From: an uncultured Prevotellaceae bacterium
GTDB lineage: Bacteria > Bacteroidota > Bacteroidia > Bacteroidales > Muribaculaceae
Direction of reading: 5' to 3'
NCBI GenBank assembly: GCA_900314215.1
Contig: OMUK01000132.1
Span: 1 to 39,031 of the forward strand
DNA: 39,031 nt
Under the pieces are notes generated by a model. The model was not told the origin of the DNA. It searched no databases and saw nothing but the letters and a program-made list of their open reading frames with translations. Every line of letters begins with the position of its first letter. Position 1 is the first letter of the stretch. Positions 26,930 through 34,612 of the stretch are shown one piece after another. Position numbers and translations under genes: made by a program.

Positions 26930-29323
26930 ATGAAAAATTTACTATCAGTCTTATTGTGCGGCACATTAGCCTTAAGTTCCATGGCCTCGACCGTCTACAA
27001 CATCAGAGGCACCGAATTTGAGACCGATACGCTTTTTCACGCCATGATAGGCCCTGGCACGTCGCAGACCTCGCTATTCATGAAGAGTGCCACAGGCCGA
27101 CAAATGTATGTGTACTACTCCATTATCGACTTCACCAACCCCTACCTCACCCTGCATGCCGTGATGGGACAAGACAAGTATAATGAAGGCGAGACCGTGT
27201 CGTCGATGGCACAGCGCAAGTCGAGCAACGGCAACCGCTACTTCATGGGCACCAATGGCGACTTCTTTGTGACCGGCGGCACCACCCATCGCGGCGAGAG
27301 CAAAGTGGGTGTGCCCATAGGGCCCTGCATCGCCGACGGCGAGATCTACCGGGGCTACACGGGCACCTGGTTTACCCAGTTTGCCCTCGGCACCGACAAG
27401 TCGACCCACATGGGTTACAGCACCTTCAGCGGCACCGTCACCACCAGCACGGGCGCGCAAGCCACGCTCACCGGCGTGAACACCGATGCCACCGACGGCC
27501 AGCTCACCCTCTACAACAGCCATTACTTTGCCGGCACCGACCAGACGGGCACATGCGCCGAGGTGCAGCTGCGGCTTGCCAGCGGCGAGGCTTTTGCCGT
27601 GGGCAGCCCCGTGCACATGGTGGCGATTGCTGGTCCCAGCACTGCCGGTGACCTCGACATTCCCGCTGGCGGCTACGTGCTGCATGGCCAAGGAAGCACC
27701 TACGACTTCATCAACAACATGAAGCAGGGCGACACCATCACAGTAGACTTGCACGTCTACGTCGACGGCACCGAGCTCCACCCGCAAGAGATGATCTCGA
27801 GCTTCCCCCGCAGCCTGCAAGACGGCAAGGTGACCGACACCGAGTATATGCTCGAGGAATTTGGCACCTTCCAGCCTGTGACCGCCATGGCACTGGGCGA
27901 CGGTGGCAAAAAAATATATTTCCTCACCATCGACGGCCGCTCAACCAAGTCGAGCGGTGCCCGCACCACCGAAATCGCCGACTTGCTGCGCCAGCTGGGC
28001 GCCACCGACGCCTTGAGCTTCGACAGCGGCGGGTCGTCGACCTTCTGGACCAGCGCATTTGGCGTGCGCAACGTGCCCAGCGACGGCCGCGAGCGTGCCG
28101 ACGCCAATGGCATCTTTGCCGTGTGCACAGCACCCGACGACAGCACGATAGCCTCAATCGCATTTGCCGACTGGGTGGCCAAGGTGCCTAAATATGGCAT
28201 CTACACGCCCGTGATCTACGGCTACAACCAGTATGGCATGCTCATCGACACCAACTTGAAAGGCGCCACCATCAGCTGCCCCGCTTCGGTGGGCCATGTG
28301 AAGGACGGCACCACCTTCTTTGGCGACGGTGCCGGGTCGGCTACACTCACCGCCCACTATGGCAACTTGACCGCCACCGTGCCTGTCACCATCGAGGGCA
28401 CGGCCAGCAGCATCGCGATTGCCCACGACAGCATCATCAACGACAGCTATCGCACCTATGCCGTAGAAGTGCAAAACTCGGCCGACGGGAAGACGCTGAG
28501 CGTTGACCCCAGCATCATGTCGTGGACGAGCACCGACGAGAGCGTGGTGAAGGTTGACCCCGCCACCGGCGTGCTGCAAGGCGTGGCCGACGGCACCGCC
28601 AGCGTGATTGGAAAGCTTGGCGACCTCGCCGACACCCTCAAGGTGATTGTGGAGCGACCCACTGCCCACGTGATGGCTATCGACCCCAACCTCGACGTCA
28701 CCACCTGGAAGTTTACCCAAAGCGGCGGCAAGAACGCCACCGAGACTGCCAACGGCAACGGCGGCATCACCTATAGCTACACTGGCTCGAGTAGCCGTGC
28801 TCCCAAGATTGTACTCACCAAGGAGTTGCGCTTGTGGAGCCTGCCCGACACCGTGCGCCTGCGCATCAACCCCGGCGAGGCCACGTTTAAGAACGTGGTG
28901 CTCGGCCTGCGCGCTGCCGGTCAGAACCTGAGCTACCAGACCGTGACCCCCGACACCATCATCGCCGGCAAGGAGATGACCATCGACGTGCCCACCAGCT
29001 CGTGGATCGATGCCAGCGACATGGCCAACTACCCCATCACCCTGGCCAGCATCCAGCTCAACATGAACGCCGCCAAGAGCGGGCAGCAATACACCATCGA
29101 GTTTGCCGGCTTCGAGACCGTGTACAACGCCATCGAGCCCTCGGCAGGCACCAAGGGCGACATCAACGGCGACGGCATTGTGAACGTGACCGACGCCACC
29201 TCGCTGGTCAACAAGATACTGGGCACCGCCGCCTATAGCGACGCCGTGTGCGACATCAATGGCGACGGCATCGTCAATGTGACCGATGTCACCGCCCTAG
29301 TTAACCTCATACTCAGAAAATAA
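26930..29323 (+). CDS. Phosphodiester glycosidase (NAGPA/DUF2233), subfamily A copy 2, dockerin-tailed
   Basis: The protein has 797 residues with the same layout as copy 1: signal peptide, NAGPA domain (FMGTNGDFF, YFLTIDGRS at about 330-337), BIG2-type Ig domain, CBM-like domain and two dockerin-like repeats (about 743-797). The glycine-rich catalytic motif is altered: it reads SFDSGGSS (about 364-371), where the other copies have N-x-DGGGS. The protein may therefore differ in activity or substrate, or act as a binding protein. The last 800 bp are nearly the same as in copy 1, dockerin included. Copy 3 starts 28 bp downstream with no terminator, so copies 2, 3 and 4 are probably one transcript. 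Confidence 0.87.
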   Translation: MKNLLSVLLCGTLALSSMASTVYNIRGTEFETDTLFHAMIGPGTSQTSLFMKSATGRQMYVYYSIIDFTNPYLTLHAVMGQDKYNEGETVSSMAQRKSSNGNRYFMGTNGDFFVTGGTTHRGESKVGVPIGPCIADGEIYRGYTGTWFTQFALGTDKSTHMGYSTFSGTVTTSTGAQATLTGVNTDATDGQLTLYNSHYFAGTDQTGTCAEVQLRLASGEAFAVGSPVHMVAIAGPSTAGDLDIPAGGYVLHGQGSTYDFINNMKQGDTITVDLHVYVDGTELHPQEMISSFPRSLQDGKVTDTEYMLEEFGTFQPVTAMALGDGGKKIYFLTIDGRSTKSSGARTTEIADLLRQLGATDALSFDSGGSSTFWTSAFGVRNVPSDGRERADANGIFAVCTAPDDSTIASIAFADWVAKVPKYGIYTPVIYGYNQYGMLIDTNLKGATISCPASVGHVKDGTTFFGDGAGSATLTAHYGNLTATVPVTIEGTASSIAIAHDSIINDSYRTYAVEVQNSADGKTLSVDPSIMSWTSTDESVVKVDPATGVLQGVADGTASVIGKLGDLADTLKVIVERPTAHVMAIDPNLDVTTWKFTQSGGKNATETANGNGGITYSYTGSSSRAPKIVLTKELRLWSLPDTVRLRINPGEATFKNVVLGLRAAGQNLSYQTVTPDTIIAGKEMTIDVPTSSWIDASDMANYPITLASIQLNMNAAKSGQQYTIEFAGFETVYNAIEPSAGTKGDINGDGIVNVTDATSLVNKILGTAAYSDAVCDINGDGIVNVTDVTALVNLILRK
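28529..29142 (+). repeat. 614-bp near-identical module, copy 2
   Basis: It differs from copy 3 at about 27 of 614 positions by my count. The 285-bp core 28721-29005 is identical to 31131-31415, synonymous sites included, which points to recent gene conversion. Confidence 0.88.
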
Positions 29324-29351
29324 AAAACAAAAAAGAAATACAGAATTGACA

Positions 29352-31730
29352 ATGAAAAGACTATTCATCCTGGGCCTGGCGGCATTAAGCCTGGCGCTTG
29401 CCGCCCAAGCCACCGGCACCATCGACGTGCTGGGCACCGTGTACAACGTCGACACGCTATTCTACTCCTATGTGGGCCCTGGCACCACACAGACGTCGCT
29501 CATGCTCACCAGCGGCAGCAAGCAGTTGCGCGTGTTCTACACCGACGTCGACATCACCAACCCCTATGTGAGCATCAAGGCCGTGAGCGCCAAGGACAAG
29601 TTTGCCGGCAGCGAGACCGTGTCGCAGATGGCTAAGCGCAAGGATGCGCCCGGAGCCCGCTACTACATAGGCGTGAACGGCGACTTCTGGTATACCGACG
29701 GCACCACCAAGCGTGGCGAGAGCTACGTGGGCGGCAGCATCTCGTCGTGCATCGCCGAGGGCACCGTATATCGCGCCCAAAGCAACGACGGCGAGTACCA
29801 GTTCACCATCGACGCGCAGCAACATCCCAGCATGGGCAGCGTGCAATTTGGCGGCACCATCGCCAATGCCTCGGGTGCCAGTATGGCCATAAGCGGCGTG
29901 AACCGCGATGCCGTGAACAATGCCATCACCATCTACAATCCCACCTATTTCGCCGGAACCAACACCGCCAGCGGCTGCGCCGAGGTGCAAGTGCGCTATG
30001 TGGACGGCGACGACTCCTTTGCCTGGGGCAAGAACTGCAAGCTTGTGGTGGTGAACTCCCCCAGCACCAGTGGCGACATGGACGTGCCCAGCGAGGGCCT
30101 CGTGCTCACCGGCTTGGGCACAGGAGCCACCTTCATCTCGGCACTGAGCCAGGGCGACACCCTGACGATGTGCATGACAGCCAGCCTGGGCGGCATCGCA
30201 CTCAACCCGATGCAAGTGATCTCGGGACAACCCTGGGTGCTTCAAAATGGTAAAATCTACAACAACGGCGACGCCTCGGTGCACCCGCGCACCGTGCTCG
30301 GTTATAGCCAAGACGGCAAAACGGTGATCTTCATGGTAGTCGACGGCCGCTCTACCATAAGCGACGGCATCACCACCGCCGGGCTGGGTGCCCTCATGCA
30401 ATATGCCGGCGCCTACAATGCCCTCAACGTCGACGGCGGCGGCTCGTCGTGCCTCTACTCGAGCGCTTTGGGTGTGCGCAACGTGCCCAGCGACGGCCGT
30501 GAGCGCGCCGATGCCAACGGCATCTTTGCCGTGAGCAATGCCCCCGACGACAGTGTGGTGAGCCAAATACGCTTTGTAGACTGGGCACTCAATATTCCCA
30601 AGTATGGCACCTACACGCCCAAGTTCTACGGCTACAACCAGTATGGCATGCTCGTCGACACCGACCTGCAAGGCGTCACCATCGCTTGCTCGAGCAACGT
30701 GGGCACCATCAAGAATGGCAACACCTTCTTCGCCCAGGGCGAGGGCACTGGCACAATCACTGCCACCTATCAAGGCCACACCGCCACCCTGCCGGTGAGC
30801 GTGCTGCAGTCGGCTGGCGGCATCCAGCTCGTGAACGACAGCGTGATTACCGACACCTATCGCACCTATAAAGTGCAACTGCAAAGCACCGTGCTCGACA
30901 AGACCATGGCCATCGACCCCGCCGCCCTCACCTGGAAGAGCACCAATGAGAGCGTGGTGAAGGTTGACCCCGCCACTGGCGTGCTGCAAGGCGTGGCCGA
31001 CGGCACCGCCAGCGTGATAGGCACGCTGGGCGACATCGCCGACACCCTCAAGGTGATTGTGGAGCGACCCACCGCCCACGTGATGGCTATCGACCCCAAC
31101 CTCGACGTCACCACCTGGAAGTTCTCGCAAAGCGGCGGCAAGAACGCCACCGAGACTGCCAACGGCAACGGCGGCATCACCTATAGCTACACTGGCTCGA
31201 GTAGCCGTGCTCCCAAGATTGTACTCACCAAGGAGTTGCGCTTGTGGAGCCTGCCCGACACCGTGCGCCTGCGCATCAACCCCGGCGAGGCCACGTTTAA
31301 GAACGTGGTGCTCGGCCTGCGCGCTGCCGGTCAGAACCTGAGCTACCAGACCGTGACCCCCGACACCATCATCGCCGGCAAGGAGATGACCATCGACGTG
31401 CCCACCAGCTCGTGGCTCGATGCCAGCGACATGGCCAACTACCCCATCACCCTGCAAAGCATCCAGCTCAACATGAACTCCAGCACTAGCGGCAAGCAAT
31501 ACACCATCGAGTTTGCCGGCTTCGAGACCGTGTATAACGCCGTTGAGCCCTCGGCCAAGCGTGGTGACTTGAACCACGATGGAGCTGTCAACACCAGCGA
31601 CGTGACCACACTCATCAACATGGTGCTGGGCACCAGCGTGGCCGACATGGCAACCGCCGACCTCAACAGCGACGGCGCAGTCAACACCAGCGATGTGACC
31701 TCGCTCATCAACATCATACTCAACCACTAA
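29352..31730 (+). CDS. Phosphodiester glycosidase (NAGPA/DUF2233), subfamily A copy 3, second dockerin type
   Basis: The protein has 792 residues from the ATG at 29352; a TTG 6 bp upstream is less likely. A signal peptide of about 20 residues (LALAAQATG) precedes a NAGPA domain with YIGVNGDFW, IFMVVDGRS (about 325-333), NVDGGGSS (about 358-366) and NVPSDGRERADANG. The Ig-like and CBM-like domains follow and are almost identical to copy 2. The dockerin tail (about 735-792) is different: DLNHDGAVNTSDVTTLINM and DLNSDGAVNTSDVTSLINI, closer to the GHL10 protein's tail than to copies 1 and 2. This looks like a tail swap. Confidence 0.88.
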   Translation: MKRLFILGLAALSLALAAQATGTIDVLGTVYNVDTLFYSYVGPGTTQTSLMLTSGSKQLRVFYTDVDITNPYVSIKAVSAKDKFAGSETVSQMAKRKDAPGARYYIGVNGDFWYTDGTTKRGESYVGGSISSCIAEGTVYRAQSNDGEYQFTIDAQQHPSMGSVQFGGTIANASGASMAISGVNRDAVNNAITIYNPTYFAGTNTASGCAEVQVRYVDGDDSFAWGKNCKLVVVNSPSTSGDMDVPSEGLVLTGLGTGATFISALSQGDTLTMCMTASLGGIALNPMQVISGQPWVLQNGKIYNNGDASVHPRTVLGYSQDGKTVIFMVVDGRSTISDGITTAGLGALMQYAGAYNALNVDGGGSSCLYSSALGVRNVPSDGRERADANGIFAVSNAPDDSVVSQIRFVDWALNIPKYGTYTPKFYGYNQYGMLVDTDLQGVTIACSSNVGTIKNGNTFFAQGEGTGTITATYQGHTATLPVSVLQSAGGIQLVNDSVITDTYRTYKVQLQSTVLDKTMAIDPAALTWKSTNESVVKVDPATGVLQGVADGTASVIGTLGDIADTLKVIVERPTAHVMAIDPNLDVTTWKFSQSGGKNATETANGNGGITYSYTGSSSRAPKIVLTKELRLWSLPDTVRLRINPGEATFKNVVLGLRAAGQNLSYQTVTPDTIIAGKEMTIDVPTSSWLDASDMANYPITLQSIQLNMNSSTSGKQYTIEFAGFETVYNAVEPSAKRGDLNHDGAVNTSDVTTLINMVLGTSVADMATADLNSDGAVNTSDVTSLINIILNH
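30939..31552 (+). repeat. 614-bp near-identical module, copy 3
   Basis: It is closest to copy 2. Similarity stops abruptly at about 31555, where the dockerin changes to the other subtype. Confidence 0.88.
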
Positions 31731-31745
31731 CTGAGGCACCGCAAC

Positions 31746-34097
31746 ATGAGAAAACTGAGCGCAATCATTCTGTTGCTGTTGCTGCTGTCGACCCCGATGG
31801 CAGCCAAAAACCAGTGGACGCTTGCCGGCACGGCCTACGACGTCGACACGCTCATCTTTCCACATCCCGTGGGACCTGGCGTGACATTTGCCAAATACAA
31901 CCTGCCCAGCTTCCCGCTGCTGGTGAGCGTGATGACGATGGACTTGACCAACCCCTACATCGACTTTGAGACCTGCAAGGGAGGCGACAAGGGCGTGGCC
32001 GAGGAGAACCCCTTGAGCATGGCACAACGCAACGACCGCCCCGGCCACGAGGTGGTGGGCGCCACCAATGGCGACTTCTATTTCTACACCAATCCTGTGG
32101 AGAACGGCATACCCCGCAGCGGGCAGTTTCGCCGCGACGAGTGCGTGACCAATCCTGTGGGGCGCGCCTGCTTTGTGCTCGACGACAACCGTCACCCCTA
32201 TATCGACCGCGTTGACTTCGCCGGCTCGATTGCCTACAAGGGCAACACGTTCAGACTGCACACCGTGAACATGCAACGCCTGGAGTGGGAAGACACCCAA
32301 GGCAACCAAATCAACCTCTACACCACCAGCTACGGCACCGAGACCGAGAATTGCTCGGGCGGTGTGAAGGTGCTCATTCACCCTGCCGCCGGCAACTTCT
32401 TGTGGCACGCCAATGCTACTGAGCGCTGCGTGGTCGACTCCACCTTCGACGGCAACGGCGTGACAGCCATACCTGCCGGCCACGCCATCTTGTGGGCGCG
32501 GGGCACGTGCATCGACCAGGTGAAGGGCATGGCCAGTGGCGACACACTTGCCATCAACCTGGGCGTGAACCTGCGCAGCCAGCCTGGGCTGCTCGGCAAC
32601 TTCAAGGAGCTCATGGGCGGCAGCGACCACATCATCCTCAAGAATGGCCAGCTCGTCGACGAGTGGGCCGACCGACACCCGCGCACCTGCATAGGCTTCA
32701 ACGCCGATAGCACCAAGGTGTACTTTGTGGTCATCGACGGCCGCAGCACCGTGTCGTCGGGCGTGTCGATGGCCGAGGCAGGAGGTGTGTTTCTGGGCCT
32801 GGGCGCAGTGAATGCCGTGAACCTCGACGGCGGCGGCTCGAGTTGCATGGTGGTGAACGGCGAGGTGGTCAACACCCCGAGCGACGGCTCGCTGCGCCCA
32901 GTGGGCAACGGGTGCCTGCTCATCAGCAACGCCCCTGCGCTCGACAGCATAGGCATGCTCAACTTTGAGCCGCGCAGCTGGAATATTTCCATTTCGGCCA
33001 AAATGAACCCCAAGGTGTGGGGCTACAACAAGTATGGCGTGCTCAAGACCCGCGACCTGCAAGGCTGCACCCTCACTTGCGACGAGCAGGTGGGCCACTT
33101 CACCAGCGACGGCACCTTTATCGCTGCGCCACGTCCGGCACAAGGCAATATCTATGCCACCTACGGCGAGGGCATCACCGCCACGCAACCCATCAGCATC
33201 GTGAATGCCGCGAAGCGGCTGGCTGCCGACAGCGTGGTGATAGACCGCACCCACAGCTACGAGATAAAAGTGTGGGGCGAGAGCGGACTGGGCCGCGACA
33301 TCGTCGACCCCTCGATTATCTCCTGGACCTCGGGCGATGAGCAAGTGGCCAGCGTGGGTGCCGACGGCATCGTGAGCGCCGTGGCCGACGGCAAAACCCT
33401 GGTGACGGGTGTGGGCGAGAACTTTGCCGACACCCTCACCGTGAGGGTAGAAAATCCCAAAGCCCACGTCACCACCATCGAGAATGCGCCCATCGACCCA
33501 TCGACCTGGACGATTACCCAAAGCGGCGGCAAGAACCGCACCGTGACAGCACTCGACAACGGCATGAGTATCACCTTCACCGGCACGAGCAGCCGCAATC
33601 CCTATATCAGGCTCACCAAGCGCATGCAACTGTGGGGCATCCCCGACACGCTCAGGGTGCGCTTCAACCCGGGCGGCCTGCAAGTGAAGCGCGTGAGCAT
33701 CTCCACCGCCACGCCCGCAAGCGCCCAAGTGGTGAGCCAGTGCGACACTCTGCCCGACACCATTTCGGGCGAATATGTCGTGAATCTGCCCACAGCGCAA
33801 TGGTGCGACGCGGCCGACTTGAGCAACTACCCACTGCAATTTGTCTACATCAACTTTGCCCTCTCCACGCCTGTCACTGGCCAAAGCTACACCTTCGGCA
33901 TTCCAGGCATCGAGCTCATCTATGGCTCAATGCCCAGCGCCGTGAAGAGCGTCGGCGGCGACGACAATGCGCCAGTGGTGAGCGAGACCTGGTATGACCT
34001 GGCAGGCCGCGAGGTGACACGGCCTGGCAAGGGCATCTTCCTGCGCCGCGTGCGCCTGGCCAACGGCGCCACCCGCACCTTCAAGGTGCTCAAGTAG
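31746..34097 (+). CDS. Phosphodiester glycosidase (NAGPA/DUF2233), subfamily B copy 4, type IX-like tail
   Basis: The protein has 783 residues with a signal peptide of about 20 residues (LSTPMAAKN). The NAGPA domain shows VGATNGDFYFY, PRSGQFRRDE, NPVGRACFVLDD, VYFVVIDGRSTVSSGV (about 325-340) and NLDGGGSSCMVV (about 358-369). Its closest relative in the window is the minimal gene on the minus strand. The Ig-like and CBM-like domains keep the subfamily A architecture (WTITQSGGKN, SSRNPYIRLTK, LWGIPDTLRVRFNPG) but are well diverged. There is no dockerin. The last 45 residues (ETWYDLAGREVTRPGKGIFL ending KVLK) resemble a type IX sorting domain, so a different surface attachment is likely. It is 15 bp after copy 3. 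Confidence 0.87.
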   Translation: MRKLSAIILLLLLLSTPMAAKNQWTLAGTAYDVDTLIFPHPVGPGVTFAKYNLPSFPLLVSVMTMDLTNPYIDFETCKGGDKGVAEENPLSMAQRNDRPGHEVVGATNGDFYFYTNPVENGIPRSGQFRRDECVTNPVGRACFVLDDNRHPYIDRVDFAGSIAYKGNTFRLHTVNMQRLEWEDTQGNQINLYTTSYGTETENCSGGVKVLIHPAAGNFLWHANATERCVVDSTFDGNGVTAIPAGHAILWARGTCIDQVKGMASGDTLAINLGVNLRSQPGLLGNFKELMGGSDHIILKNGQLVDEWADRHPRTCIGFNADSTKVYFVVIDGRSTVSSGVSMAEAGGVFLGLGAVNAVNLDGGGSSCMVVNGEVVNTPSDGSLRPVGNGCLLISNAPALDSIGMLNFEPRSWNISISAKMNPKVWGYNKYGVLKTRDLQGCTLTCDEQVGHFTSDGTFIAAPRPAQGNIYATYGEGITATQPISIVNAAKRLAADSVVIDRTHSYEIKVWGESGLGRDIVDPSIISWTSGDEQVASVGADGIVSAVADGKTLVTGVGENFADTLTVRVENPKAHVTTIENAPIDPSTWTITQSGGKNRTVTALDNGMSITFTGTSSRNPYIRLTKRMQLWGIPDTLRVRFNPGGLQVKRVSISTATPASAQVVSQCDTLPDTISGEYVVNLPTAQWCDAADLSNYPLQFVYINFALSTPVTGQSYTFGIPGIELIYGSMPSAVKSVGGDDNAPVVSETWYDLAGREVTRPGKGIFLRRVRLANGATRTFKVLK

Positions 34098-34120
34098 CCG
34101 CCAGCCCACCTCATAACAAC

Positions 34121-34169
34121 ATTGCTGCCCCATGCACAGTTTCCCTGCATGAGGCAGCAATTGTTTTTT
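34121..34169 (+). terminator. Strong intrinsic terminator after copy 4
   Basis: ATTGCTGCC (34121-34129) pairs with GGCAGCAAT (34153-34161), and CATGCA (34131-34136) with TGCATG (34146-34151), separated by one mismatch, with a 9-nt loop. TGTTTTTT follows. It closes the plus-strand cluster and may also slow the convergent yjbQ transcript. Confidence 0.92.
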
Positions 34170-34188
34170 CCCCTGCTTATGGCCCAAA

Positions 34189-34599
34189 TCAGCTCACGAT
34201 GGTGGCCACGAGGTGGCGGGGGCCGCCATGGTCGCGAAACTCGCACAGGTAGATGCCCTGCCAGGTGCCCAGGTTGAGCTGGCCGCCGGTGATGGGGATG
34301 GTGAGCGAGGCGCCCACCAGGGCGCTCTTGGCGTGGGCGGGCATGTCGTCACTGCCCTCGAGGGTGTGGCGGTAGTAGGGCTCATCCTCGGGCACAAGGT
34401 GGTCGAGGATGCTGGCCAGGTCAAGGCGCACGTCGGGGTCCCAGTTCTCATTCAGGCACAAGCCTGCCGAGGTGTGCTTGAGCAAGAGGTGCAGCAGTCC
34501 CTGGGCTGGCAACGCTCCCAAGTGGCTCAGCACCTCGCTGGTGACCAGGTGCATGCCCCGCTGCCGTGGCCGCAATGAGAATTCAACTTGCTGTATCAT
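34189..34599 (-). CDS. YjbQ / UPF0047 family protein
   Basis: The 136-residue cytoplasmic protein matches the UPF0047/YjbQ family in length and motifs: LLHLLLKHTSAGLCLNEN (about 36-51), HTLEGSDDMPAHAKSALVG (about 78-96) and GTWQGIYLCEFRDHGG (about 111-126). The conserved His, Asp and Glu residues form the likely active-site or metal site. Family members are sometimes named secondary thiamine-phosphate synthase because they can show that activity in vitro; the real role is unclear. It starts 13 bp after the stop of the phosphodiester glycosidase upstream on the same strand and is probably co-transcribed. Confidence 0.88.
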   Translation of the reverse strand: MIQQVEFSLRPRQRGMHLVTSEVLSHLGALPAQGLLHLLLKHTSAGLCLNENWDPDVRLDLASILDHLVPEDEPYYRHTLEGSDDMPAHAKSALVGASLTIPITGGQLNLGTWQGIYLCEFRDHGGPRHLVATIVS

Positions 34600-34612
34600 A
34601 GGCGCGTCACAA

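Noticed and set aside
24433-31730. A true cellulosome
   Set aside because: Dockerin-like repeats alone are common at C-termini of exported Bacteroidales proteins. No cohesin or scaffoldin is visible in this window, so a cellulosome claim is unsupported.
29457-33884. A 1475-codon open frame on the minus strand
   Set aside because: It lies entirely antisense to phosphodiester glycosidase copies 3 and 4. Its protein is a low-complexity mix of Ala, Gly, His and Val with no recognisable domain, as expected from GC-rich codon bias.
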